From Syntrophobacterales bacterium (GTDB taxonomy: Bacteria; Desulfobacterota; Desulfobaccia; Desulfobaccales; 0-14-0-80-60-11), in the NCBI GenBank assembly GCA_023512475.1, contig JAILZL010000026.1, positions 1 to 41,812 of the forward strand: 41,812 nt of DNA. The letters are read 5' to 3'. Shown here one piece after another: positions 8,413 through 15,509 of the stretch. How positions within the stretch are numbered: the first letter of the stretch is position 1; each line of letters starts with the position of its first letter. The notes beneath the pieces are model-generated. The model was not told the DNA's origin, searched no databases, and worked only from the letters and a program-made list of their open reading frames with translations. The position numbers were made by a program, and so were the translations under genes.

Positions 8413-8577
8413 ATGTCCTACGCACTTGTCTTTTACCTGGGAGTGATGCTGGGGACCCTTCCGGGCGTGGGCATCATGTGCCTGTTGGCCATCAGCAGGG
8501 GGACCTCTCAAGAAAAGAGCTTCTCCCGCGCGGATAAGGAGTATTCCGTTCCGGGTCCGTCCAGCCCCGGTGCCTAA
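8413..8577 (+). CDS. Small membrane protein, 54 residues, unknown
   Basis: A short frame starting MSYALVFYLGVMLGTLPGVG. Residues about 3-28 are hydrophobic and could form one membrane helix, or two short ones around the central LPG turn; the remaining half is polar (KSFSRADKEY) and proline-rich. The start is supported by a strong ribosome-binding region (GGAGG at 8402-8406, six bases before ATG, and another GGGAGGTGA just upstream) and by a TTGACA-like promoter about 150 bp upstream. It is the last gene before the T2SS operon, 1.1 kb away on the same strand. I recognise no family. Too short for most gene callers, so likely unannotated in relatives. Confidence 0.55.
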   Translation: MSYALVFYLGVMLGTLPGVGIMCLLAISRGTSQEKSFSRADKEYSVPGPSSPGA

Positions 8578-9555
8578 AGCCCCCTGGGCCCACCTCAGCG
8601 CGGTTTTGCCCGGTCCGCCGGGCCCCCCGGCCTGGAGAGGGGCCAAGGGCCGGGAGCGCGGCGCCCCCTGAGCCCGCCTCCCCCCTGACTCCCCCCGAAA
8701 GCGGCTGAGCCTCGCTGGGGACTGCCAGAGACGGGGAAATCGGGGTCCCGGTCGGCAGGCCGGGGGCCAACCCGGCGGGGGGACGGTGTGCGGGTGCCGG
8801 TGCCGGACGAATACGGGCCCCCCGGGCGGGTGGGCGAGGCGGGGGAGGGTCACCAGAAGCGCGCCAAGAGAGGGCCGGGGAGCCACGAAGGGGGCGAGGA
8901 AGCACGAGGGGGGGAGACCAAGGCGCGGGCGGGGCGGGAAAGGCCCGGGGGCGGGACGAGAAAGCCCGGGGGACGAGGGAGTTGGTCAACAGCAGAGCCT
9001 TATCCCCAGGCGAGGGAGCCCAGGGGGGCAGGTGCCGGGGTGGAAGGCGGATGGGCCCGGGCAGGCGAACCCGGGGGCAGGGCGCGGCTGGAGAGCACAG
9101 CCCGGGCTGAGGGGATAAAAGGCGGAGGCGGTCGGGTAGGGGAGGGGAGTGGTCCCCGGCTGCCGGGCCCCGCCCCTGCATCTCCGCCCCGTGCAACCCA
9201 GAGCAGGAGAGGGAAGGCTGCCCGGCGGATCCGCCCCGGCCGCAGCCGTCTGCCGCCGCTCCTCCCCCAAGTCGCGGCCATGCCTTGTTAACCTCCCTGT
9301 CCCGGCCCAAAGCGCCCCTGCCTCCCTCCGGAGAGCTCCAGCACCGCGCAAACCCGATTCCAGGCCGGAGCCGCCCTGCCCGCCGGCTTCGGGGGCCGTG
9401 GGAGCCTTTGGGGCGTAAGCGTTGGTCCCTGCCGCGGCGCCCGGAAGAAACGCTCCCGGGGCCGTCCCTTTCCCGTGCCTCCCGGTTGTCGGCGCCATCG
9501 CCTCGGCCCGGGACCGGACGCAGGGGGCCCGGCTGCTCTTCCCCGAGCGATGTGG
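8578..9555. other. Extreme-GC gene desert with G-quadruplex motifs
   Basis: About 1 kb with no convincing gene. Open frames occur on both strands, but their translations are low-complexity Gly/Arg/Pro/Ala strings without domains or good ribosome-binding sites. The plus strand is purine-rich (G-rich) from about 8820 to 9130 and then becomes pyrimidine-rich to about 9350. Canonical four-run G-quadruplex motifs occur at 8824-8849 (GGG runs with 1-, 1- and 6-base loops) and around 8927-8955. The region leads to the gspE promoter and could be a long untranscribed spacer, a structured leader or a decayed gene. Confidence 0.5.
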
Positions 9556-9561
9556 TATAAT
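9553..9561 (+). promoter_or_regulatory. Extended -10 promoter of the T2SS operon
   Basis: TGGTATAAT gives a perfect TATAAT (9556-9561) preceded by the TGn extended -10 element. The -35 position (around 9533-9538) is poor, as expected for extended -10 promoters. It is 108 bp before gspE. Confidence 0.55.
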
Positions 9562-9668
9562 TCCTATCATCCCGGGACCCTTCCCGGGCGTCAGACCGGG
9601 CCCGGAAAGCCGCCGGCCCAGCCGGCCACCGGCCTGAGACCCCGCGCTGCCTCACAAGGAGGACCCGC

Positions 9669-11159
9669 ATGAGTCCCCTTCCCGCCGCCCTGAAGGCCTG
9701 GGAGCCCATCCAGCCCTTTCCGGGCCTGTCGGTGCGCTTCCTTAAGGAGAGCCGCTGCCTGCCGGTGAAGCAGGAAGACGGCCGGGTGCTCCTGGCGATG
9801 GCCGACCCCAATGACCTGGAGACCCGCCGCACCCTGGAAGCGGTGCTGGCCGCGGCGGTGGAACCGGTGCAGGTGCCCGAGGAGGCCATCCTGGAAGGCA
9901 TAGAGGCCGTCTATCTGCCGGGCAGCGCCATGGCCCGCCTGGTGGACGGCCTGGAACAGGAGGAATATGAAGGCCCCCGGGAAGAGACCGCCGAAATCGG
10001 GCATCTGAGGGACATGGCCCGGGAAGCCCCCATTATTCAGTTGGTGAACCTCCTCATCTCCCGGGCCATCGAGATCGGCGCCAGTGACATCCATCTGGAG
10101 CCCTTTGAGAATCAGTTCCGGGTGCGCTACCGCAAGGACGGGGTGCTCTTCGACGCCGAAAGCCCGCCCAAGGCCCTGGAACCCGCGGTCCTCTCCCGCC
10201 TGAAGATCATGGCCCGCATGGACATCGCCGAGCGGCGCCTGCCCCAGGACGGGCGTTTCCGCCTGAAATTCCAGGGCCGGGACATCGATTTCCGGGTGTC
10301 CACCCTCCCCAACCTCTTCGGCGAAAGCATGGTGATCCGCATCCTGGACCGGGAGCGGGTCATCCTGGACCTGGAGCGTCTGGGCTTCCCGCCCGACACC
10401 CTCACGGAATTCGACCGTCTCATCCACAAACCCCACGGCATGATCCTGGTCACCGGGCCCACCGGCAGCGGCAAGACCACCACCCTCTACGCCGCCCTGG
10501 AGCGCATCAATTCGGTGGACAAAAAGATCATCACCGTGGAGGACCCGGTGGAATACCGGGTGGCCGGGGTCATCCAGATGCAGGTGAAGCCGGACATCGG
10601 CCTCACCTTCGCCCGGGGACTCCGGCACATCGTGCGCCAGGACCCGGATGTCATCCTGGTGGGGGAGATCCGGGACCGGGAGACCGCGGAGATCGCCATC
10701 CATGCCGCCCTCACCGGGCATCTGGTCTTCAGCACCCTGCACACCAACGACGCCCCGGGCGCGGTGACCCGCCTCCTGGAGATGGGCATCGAGGACTATC
10801 TGTTGGCCTCGGCTCTGCTGGGGGTATTGGCCCAACGTCTGGTACGCCTGATCTGCCCTCAGTGCAAGGTGCCGGCGCCGCCGGGGGAGGGGGTGGCGGG
10901 GGTGGAGGGCGCCACGGTCTATTTGGGCCGGGGCTGCGAGGCCTGCGCCCACACCGGCTACCAGGGGCGCACTGGCATCTATGAGCTCCTGCTGGTCAAC
11001 GACGACCTGCGCCGGCTCATCCTCAAGCGGGCCGACGCGGTGACCCTGCGCCAGGCGGCCCAGCAGGCGGGGATGCGCTCCCTGACGGCGGACGGCTGGG
11101 CCAAGGTCAAAGCCGGCCTGACCACTCCCCAGGAAGTGCTGCGGGTGACTCACGACTAG
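9669..11159 (+). CDS. gspE: T2SS cytoplasmic ATPase GspE
   Basis: A 496-residue secretion ATPase. Residues about 10-90 form the N1E-type domain (FPGLSVRFLKESRCLPV, AMADPNDLETRRTLEAVL). The RecA-like core has Walker A GPTGSGKT at 263-270, an Asp box around 287-296 (ITVEDPVEY), Walker B DVILVGEIRD (about 327-336) and a His box (TLHTNDAPGAVTR). A zinc tetracysteine loop is present at C396, C399, C423 and C426, as in true GspE/PilB enzymes. It drives pseudopilus assembly from the cytoplasmic face with GspL and GspF. AAGGAGG at 9656-9662 fixes the ATG start. First gene of an eleven-gene operon; gspF starts 2 bp after its stop. Confidence 0.97.
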   Translation: MSPLPAALKAWEPIQPFPGLSVRFLKESRCLPVKQEDGRVLLAMADPNDLETRRTLEAVLAAAVEPVQVPEEAILEGIEAVYLPGSAMARLVDGLEQEEYEGPREETAEIGHLRDMAREAPIIQLVNLLISRAIEIGASDIHLEPFENQFRVRYRKDGVLFDAESPPKALEPAVLSRLKIMARMDIAERRLPQDGRFRLKFQGRDIDFRVSTLPNLFGESMVIRILDRERVILDLERLGFPPDTLTEFDRLIHKPHGMILVTGPTGSGKTTTLYAALERINSVDKKIITVEDPVEYRVAGVIQMQVKPDIGLTFARGLRHIVRQDPDVILVGEIRDRETAEIAIHAALTGHLVFSTLHTNDAPGAVTRLLEMGIEDYLLASALLGVLAQRLVRLICPQCKVPAPPGEGVAGVEGATVYLGRGCEACAHTGYQGRTGIYELLLVNDDLRRLILKRADAVTLRQAAQQAGMRSLTADGWAKVKAGLTTPQEVLRVTHD

Positions 11160-11161
11160 CC

Positions 11162-12370
11162 ATGCCCCTGTTTTATTACCGGGCCGTGGACGCGGCCGGC
11201 AAAATCATCACCGGCAATCTGGAGTCCCGGGAGGAGGCCCAGGTGGTGCAGCATCTGCACCAGGGCGGCCTCATCCCCCTGGAGATTTCTCGGGAAGAGC
11301 CGCGCCGGGGCCTCAAGGCCTATCTCCCCCGGCGCCGCCGTCTCACCCGGGCGGAGCTCGTCCTCATCACCCAGGAGCTGGCGGTCCTGCTCCGGGCCGG
11401 CCTGCCCCTGGACCGGAGCCTGCGGATCCTGAGGGACACCAGCCGCCGGGCCGGCCTCAAGGCGGTGCTGGACCAGCTCCTGCGGGACGTGCAGGCGGGC
11501 AAGGCCCTTTCCGAGGCCCTGGGGCGCTTCCCCGATTTTTCGCCTTTTTACCTCAGCCTCATCCAGGCCGGGGAGACCGGGGGCTTCCTGGAGGTGGCCC
11601 TGGAGCGCCTGGCGGACTATCTCACCGCGGTGGGGGAATTCCGCCAGCATCTCCTCACCAGCCTCATCTACCCCGGGGTTCTGGCCCTGGTGGGCGGCGG
11701 CACCATCCTCCTCATGCTCACCTACGTGGTGCCCCGCTTTGAGGTCTTTTTCAAGGAGATGGGGCAGACCCTGTTCTGGAGCACCCGGCTGCTGCTGTGG
11801 GCCAGCGGGGTGTTCCTGAGCTGGTGGTGGCTGGGGGCCCTGGGGCTGGCCCTGGCGGTCCTGGCGGTCCTGCGCCTGCTTCGCACCCCCCAGGGCCGCT
11901 TGGCCCGGGATCGCTGGCAGCTCCGGGCCCCCCTCCTGGGGGAGCTGACCCGGCAGGTCTCCGCCTCCTTCTTCGCCAAGACCCTGGGCACCCTCCTCAA
12001 GGGGGGCGTGCCCCTGGTGCAGTCCCTGGAGGTGGTCGTCGGCTCGGTGAGCAACCGCTACCTCTCCCAATCCTTGGAGACGGTGGCGGAAGAGGTGAAG
12101 AAGGGGCAAAGCCTCTCCGGCCTGCTGCGGAAATCCGGGCTCTTTCCGGAGCTTTTCCTGCAGATGATCGCAGTGGGGGAGGAGACCGGGCAGTTGGGGG
12201 ACATGCTTCTTCGGGCGGCGGACTCCCTGGAAGGGGAGGCCCGCAGCCAGGTGCGGCGTCTGCTGGCCTGGCTGGAACCCGCCCTCATCCTCACCATGGC
12301 GGCGGTGGTGGCCTTTCTCATCATCTCCCTGCTGCTGCCTATTTTGAACCTGTATGAGATTTCGCTGTAA
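11162..12370 (+). CDS. gspF: T2SS inner-membrane platform protein GspF
   Basis: A 402-residue polytopic protein with the duplicated GspF/PilC four-helix domain. The first copy (about 75-195) includes LTRAELVLITQELAVLLRAG and LIQAGETGGFLEVALERLADY. The second (about 280-395) includes FFAKTLGTLLKGGVPLVQSL and MIAVGEETGQLGDMLLRAAD. Three membrane helices lie at about 165-190, 215-235 and 372-398. It forms the membrane platform that couples GspE to the growing pseudopilus. Length and order match the family. It begins 2 bp after gspE and is followed by an intraoperon hairpin. Confidence 0.97.
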   Translation: MPLFYYRAVDAAGKIITGNLESREEAQVVQHLHQGGLIPLEISREEPRRGLKAYLPRRRRLTRAELVLITQELAVLLRAGLPLDRSLRILRDTSRRAGLKAVLDQLLRDVQAGKALSEALGRFPDFSPFYLSLIQAGETGGFLEVALERLADYLTAVGEFRQHLLTSLIYPGVLALVGGGTILLMLTYVVPRFEVFFKEMGQTLFWSTRLLLWASGVFLSWWWLGALGLALAVLAVLRLLRTPQGRLARDRWQLRAPLLGELTRQVSASFFAKTLGTLLKGGVPLVQSLEVVVGSVSNRYLSQSLETVAEEVKKGQSLSGLLRKSGLFPELFLQMIAVGEETGQLGDMLLRAADSLEGEARSQVRRLLAWLEPALILTMAAVVAFLIISLLLPILNLYEISL

Positions 12371-12405
12371 TGTCGGCCAGTTGCAATCAGGTCGGGAAGA
12401 GGAAC

Positions 12406-12435
12406 CCCGGGGCGGGAACCCCACCGCGCCCCGGG
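12406..12435 (+). other. Intraoperon hairpin before gspG
   Basis: Arms CCCGGGGCG (12406-12414) and CGCCCCGGG (12427-12435) form a perfect 9-bp stem with a 12-nt loop in the 110-bp gap between gspF and gspG. No T-run follows. It could protect or mark a processed mRNA end so that the major pseudopilin is made in excess. Confidence 0.45.
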
Positions 12436-12480
12436 CTCTCCCCGCAACGGACATTCACCGGGGGATACCGGGAGGCACAG

Positions 12481-12921
12481 GTGGTCACACGGCCCAGGCG
12501 ACATGATGAGGGCTTCACCCTCATCGAACTCATGGTGGTGCTCTTCATCCTGGCGCTGCTGGCGGCGCTGGTGGGGCCCAAGTTCATCGGCCAGGTGGGC
12601 AAGGCCAAACCCAAGGCCGCGGCGGTGCAGATCCAGATGCTGGCCAATGCCCTGGATCTCTTTTACCTGGATGTGGGGCGCTACCCCACCACCGAGGAGG
12701 GTCTGCAGGCCCTGGTAAAAAATCCCGGCACCCTGCCGCAGTGGGCCGGTCCGTATCTGGACAAGGGGGTGCCCAAGGACCCCTGGGGCCGGGACTATGT
12801 CTATCGCTTCCCGGGCAGCCACGGCCACGCCTATGACCTCTACTCCCTGGGGGCCGACGGCGCCGAGGGGGGGGAGGGCGAAAACCGGGATATCACCAAT
12901 TGGCAGAGCGACTCTCCTTAA
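12481..12921 (+). CDS. gspG: T2SS major pseudopilin GspG
   Basis: Read from GTG at 12481 the protein is 146 residues, the normal GspG size. A short basic leader (VTRPRRHDEG) ends at the prepilin peptidase site G/FTLIELMVV with the conserved Glu at +5, followed by a hydrophobic helix. The C-terminal part has the GspG signatures YPTTEEGLQAL, DPWGRDYVYR and YDLYSLGADG, the last forming the calcium-binding site. It is the main subunit of the pseudopilus. GGGAGG five to six bases upstream supports the GTG start; an ATG at 12370 overlapping the gspF stop would give an unusually long 47-residue leader. The end overlaps gspH by 22 bp. Confidence 0.95.
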   Translation: MVTRPRRHDEGFTLIELMVVLFILALLAALVGPKFIGQVGKAKPKAAAVQIQMLANALDLFYLDVGRYPTTEEGLQALVKNPGTLPQWAGPYLDKGVPKDPWGRDYVYRFPGSHGHAYDLYSLGADGAEGGEGENRDITNWQSDSP

Positions 12922-13370
12922 CCTCCCGCAGCCGGGGCTTCACCTTTCTGGAGCTCCTGGCGGTCCTGGCCATCCTGGCCCTGCTCGTCGGCCTGGTCTC
13001 ACCGCAGCTATACGGCGGCCTGGAGCGGGAGCGCTTCCGGGCGGCCCTCCGGGGTTTTGCCGCCGGCCTGCGGCTGGCCCGGAGTGCTGCGGTCACGGAC
13101 CGGCGGCCGGTGCGGGTCCTGGTGAGCCTGGAGGAGGGGCGCTGGTGGCTGGAGGGCGAGGCCCGGGGAGGCGGCTGGCCCCCCGGCACCCGCATCACCG
13201 ACGCCACCCTGGTGTGGCCCGACGACGGCCGCCGTCTGGGGTATCTGGTCTTTTACCCGGATGGCAGCTCCTCCGGAGGCCGCCTGATCCTGACCGATGC
13301 CCGGGGTCGCACCTATGCGGTCAGCCTGGATATCATCACCAGCCGGGTGGAGATTGATGCCGGCAGCTGA
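12900..13370 (+). CDS. gspH: T2SS minor pseudopilin GspH
   Basis: A 156-residue minor pseudopilin. The leader MAERLSLTSRSRG ends at G/FTFLELLAVLAILALLVGLV, with Glu at +5. The globular part has LERERFRAALRGFAAGLRLARSAAVTDRRPV, typical of the GspH/FimT domain, then beta-rich sequence (VFYPDGSSSGGRLIL). It helps build the pseudopilus tip complex with GspI, J and K. The start is a TTG at 12900 inside the end of gspG, implying translational coupling. GspH is the most divergent pseudopilin, but order and domain agree. Confidence 0.9.
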   Translation: MAERLSLTSRSRGFTFLELLAVLAILALLVGLVSPQLYGGLERERFRAALRGFAAGLRLARSAAVTDRRPVRVLVSLEEGRWWLEGEARGGGWPPGTRITDATLVWPDDGRRLGYLVFYPDGSSSGGRLILTDARGRTYAVSLDIITSRVEIDAGS

Positions 13371-13421
13371 AGTCCTGGGGAGGGAGGAAGTGGCCCGGCA
13401 GGTTCCTGAAGGTTCCGTCCC

Positions 13422-13871
13422 ATGATGTTCCGAGAGTGTGGGGGGAGCCCCGTTCCGTCTGAGGGGCGCCAGCGTCTCCTGGGGGCCCGGGGCTTTACCC
13501 TGCTGGAGGTCCTGGTCTCCCTGGCCCTGGTGAGTCTTCTGGCCGCGGTGCTCCTCCAGGTGATGACCCTGGGCCTCCGGGCCCAGCGGGCCAGCCAGTT
13601 GCGGACCCAGGCCCTGGAGGTGGCCGGCAACCTCCTCCAGGACTTCACCCGGGAGGAGGGGATGCGCCTCGCCGCCGGACGCCGCACCGGCACCCAGGGC
13701 CCCTTTCGCTATGAGGTGGTGGTGGAGCCGCAGTACGCCCTCCCCCTGGAGGGCCGCCCGGAGATCAGGGTGGCCTGCTACCTGGTGCGCATCACTGTAG
13801 CCTGGGAGGAACAGGGCCGGCCCCGTAGCCTCGCCCTCACCACCCTGCGCACCGCGGCCCAGAGGGGGTAA
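13422..13871 (+). CDS. gspI: T2SS minor pseudopilin GspI
   Basis: A 149-residue protein with a rather long leader (about 24 residues) before the prepilin site G/FTLLEVLVSLALVSLLAAVL, Glu at +5 and the LEVLV form typical of GspI/PilV-like minor pilins. The globular domain is short and beta-rich (FRYEVVVEPQYAL, VRITVAWEEQG). With GspJ and GspK it caps the pseudopilus. It starts at tandem ATGs at 13422 and 13425, 51 bp after gspH, and ends 7 bp before gspJ. Assignment rests mainly on gene order and the LEVLV signature. Confidence 0.88.
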   Translation: MMFRECGGSPVPSEGRQRLLGARGFTLLEVLVSLALVSLLAAVLLQVMTLGLRAQRASQLRTQALEVAGNLLQDFTREEGMRLAAGRRTGTQGPFRYEVVVEPQYALPLEGRPEIRVACYLVRITVAWEEQGRPRSLALTTLRTAAQRG

Positions 13872-13878
13872 AAGCGGC

Positions 13879-14508
13879 ATGCCTCCGCCCTCCGCCTCCC
13901 GGGGCTTCACCCTCCTGGAACTCCTCCTCTCCCTGCTGTTGGTGAGTCTTCTGGGGCTGGCCGCCTATGGCCTGCTGCATCTGGTCATCAAGGGCACCCG
14001 CCACGGGGAGGCGGCCATCACCACTCTGCAGCAGCTCCGCTTGGCCCGCCACTACCTGGAGCGCAGCCTGGGCTCAGCCGTGCCTCAGATGCAGGTCCCC
14101 GGGGAGTGGCCCTATTTTGTGGGGGAGGCCCAGGAGGTGAAGTTCCTCACCCCGGTGCCCCTCCAGGCCCATATCCCCGGGGGGCTCTATCACCTGCGGG
14201 TCTTCAGCGCCGTGGATGACCAGGGCCGGGACTGCCTGGCGGTGGAGGAGATCAAGGCCCACACCTGGCTCAAGGAGCCGGACCGCACCGAGACCCGGCT
14301 TTTCCTCCTCGCCGGGCTCACCTTTCTCCGTTTCACCTACCTGGTGGGGGCGGAGGAGTTCGCCACCTGGCACGCCGACACCCAGAAGCTCCTGCCCGAA
14401 AAGGTGCGGGTGGAGCTGGCCCTGGCGGACCGGAAACCTCACCAGTGGCTCATTCCCTTGCGCCTCATGGAGGCGGTGGAGCCGGAGGAGATGGGAGGGG
14501 AGGAATGA
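13879..14508 (+). CDS. gspJ: T2SS minor pseudopilin GspJ
   Basis: A 209-residue protein, the usual GspJ length. A very short leader (MPPPSASRG) ends at G/FTLLELLLSLLLVSLLGLAAYG with Glu at +5. The first helix continues through ATLQQ-like residues to ARHYLERSL, then a beta-rich domain follows, ending with a W-containing strand (HQWLIPLRLMEAVEP) like other GspJ/PulJ proteins. It is part of the I-J-K tip complex. ATGA overlap with gspK (14505-14508) indicates coupling. Confidence 0.9.
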   Translation: MPPPSASRGFTLLELLLSLLLVSLLGLAAYGLLHLVIKGTRHGEAAITTLQQLRLARHYLERSLGSAVPQMQVPGEWPYFVGEAQEVKFLTPVPLQAHIPGGLYHLRVFSAVDDQGRDCLAVEEIKAHTWLKEPDRTETRLFLLAGLTFLRFTYLVGAEEFATWHADTQKLLPEKVRVELALADRKPHQWLIPLRLMEAVEPEEMGGEE

Positions 14509-15509
14509 GCTCCGGCAGGCGTCGGCGGCAGGGGGGGGCGGTGCCGGGTCCCGTGGCGCCCCCGGCCCGGGAGCAGGGTATCGTGTTGCTCATGGTGCTC
14601 CTGCTTCTGGCCCTGGTGAGCGTCATGGTGCTGGGTTTTGCCCAGGAATGGCGCCTGGAGCTTCTGGTGACCCGGAACCAGGTCTCCGCCCGCCAGGCCG
14701 CCTTGCTGGCGGAAGGGGGGGTGTACTATGCCCTGGGCAAGCTGATCCAGACCCAGCAGGCGGAGCGTCGCGCCCCCCAGGCCGGCTTGGGGGAGCCCCC
14801 GCAGGAGTTGTGGCGGGCGGACGGCAGCCCCCGGGAGCTGGCCCTGCCCGGAGGCCGGGTGGTGGTGCGGGTGACGGATGAATCCGGCAAGATCAATCTC
14901 AACCAAGCCCCCGAAGCCCTGCTGCTGCGCCTCTTTGAGGTTCTGGGGGTGGAGGGCCCGGCGGCCGAAGCCCTGGTGGACGCCTTGGCGGATTGGCGGG
15001 ACCCGGACAACACCCCCCGCCCCCAGGGGGCCGAAAGCGACTACTACGCCCGCCTCACGCCCCCCTATCCGGCCAAAAACGGGCCCCTGGACGTGGTGGA
15101 GGAGCTCTTCTGGATCAAGGGCTTCGACGCCGGGCGGCTCCTGCGCCTGCGGGAGCTGGTCACCGTGCAGAAGACCGGGAGGGGAATAAACCTCAACGCC
15201 GCGCCGCCGGAGGTGCTCCGGGCCCTGGGCTTCAGTGCCGAGCAGGCCCTCACCATCGTGGAGGCCCGGCAGACGGCGCCGTTGCGCAACCGCCGGGAGC
15301 TGGACCAGCTCTTTGTGGGTCTCAGCACCCTGCGCCTGCCGCTCCCCCTGACCTTCCGCGCCTCCCAAATCTTTGAAATTGTCTCCACGGGTGTGATAGA
15401 TTACCCGCGGGGCGGTGCGCAACACACCATCCGGGCCATTGTGCGCCTGACCATTACCCGGCCCCGGCCCTGGGAGTTTCTGCTGTGGAACGACGATTAT
15501 CTGGGTTGA
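14505..15509 (+). CDS. gspK: T2SS minor pseudopilin GspK
   Basis: A 334-residue protein, the largest pseudopilin. A basic leader (SSGRRRRQGG) precedes EQG/IVLLMVLLLLALVSVMVLGF. As is usual for GspK, the +5 Glu is absent, which fits a role at the extreme tip. The alpha-helical inserted domain carries ESGKINLNQAP and RGINLNAAPPEVLRALG, the two diagnostic helix-hairpin segments, plus LADWRDPDNTPRPQGAE. Start is the ATG overlapping the gspJ stop; an in-frame upstream start at 14445 would bury the leader. The end overlaps the possible starts of gspL. Confidence 0.93.
   Translation: MSSGRRRRQGGAVPGPVAPPAREQGIVLLMVLLLLALVSVMVLGFAQEWRLELLVTRNQVSARQAALLAEGGVYYALGKLIQTQQAERRAPQAGLGEPPQELWRADGSPRELALPGGRVVVRVTDESGKINLNQAPEALLLRLFEVLGVEGPAAEALVDALADWRDPDNTPRPQGAESDYYARLTPPYPAKNGPLDVVEELFWIKGFDAGRLLRLRELVTVQKTGRGINLNAAPPEVLRALGFSAEQALTIVEARQTAPLRNRRELDQLFVGLSTLRLPLPLTFRASQIFEIVSTGVIDYPRGGAQHTIRAIVRLTITRPRPWEFLLWNDDYLG

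Noticed and set aside
8381-8530. Alternative 49-codon frame from ATG 8381 overlapping the small membrane protein gene
   Set aside because: It is hydrophilic and has no ribosome-binding site, whereas the ATG at 8413 has two good sites and a membrane-like product.
8788-9291. 167-codon plus-strand frame in the GC-rich desert
   Set aside because: Composition is Gly/Arg-rich repetition with no hydrophobic core or domain; no start signal. Left as noncoding.
8492-9901. 469-codon minus-strand frame across the GC-rich desert and into gspE
   Set aside because: Overlaps gspE antisense, is Arg/Pro/Gly/Ser low-complexity, and has no ribosome-binding site or hit to a known family.
12370-12480. gspG start at the ATG overlapping the gspF stop
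   Set aside because: It would create a 47-residue pre-pilin leader; GTG 12481 with a nearby GGGAGG gives a normal short leader.
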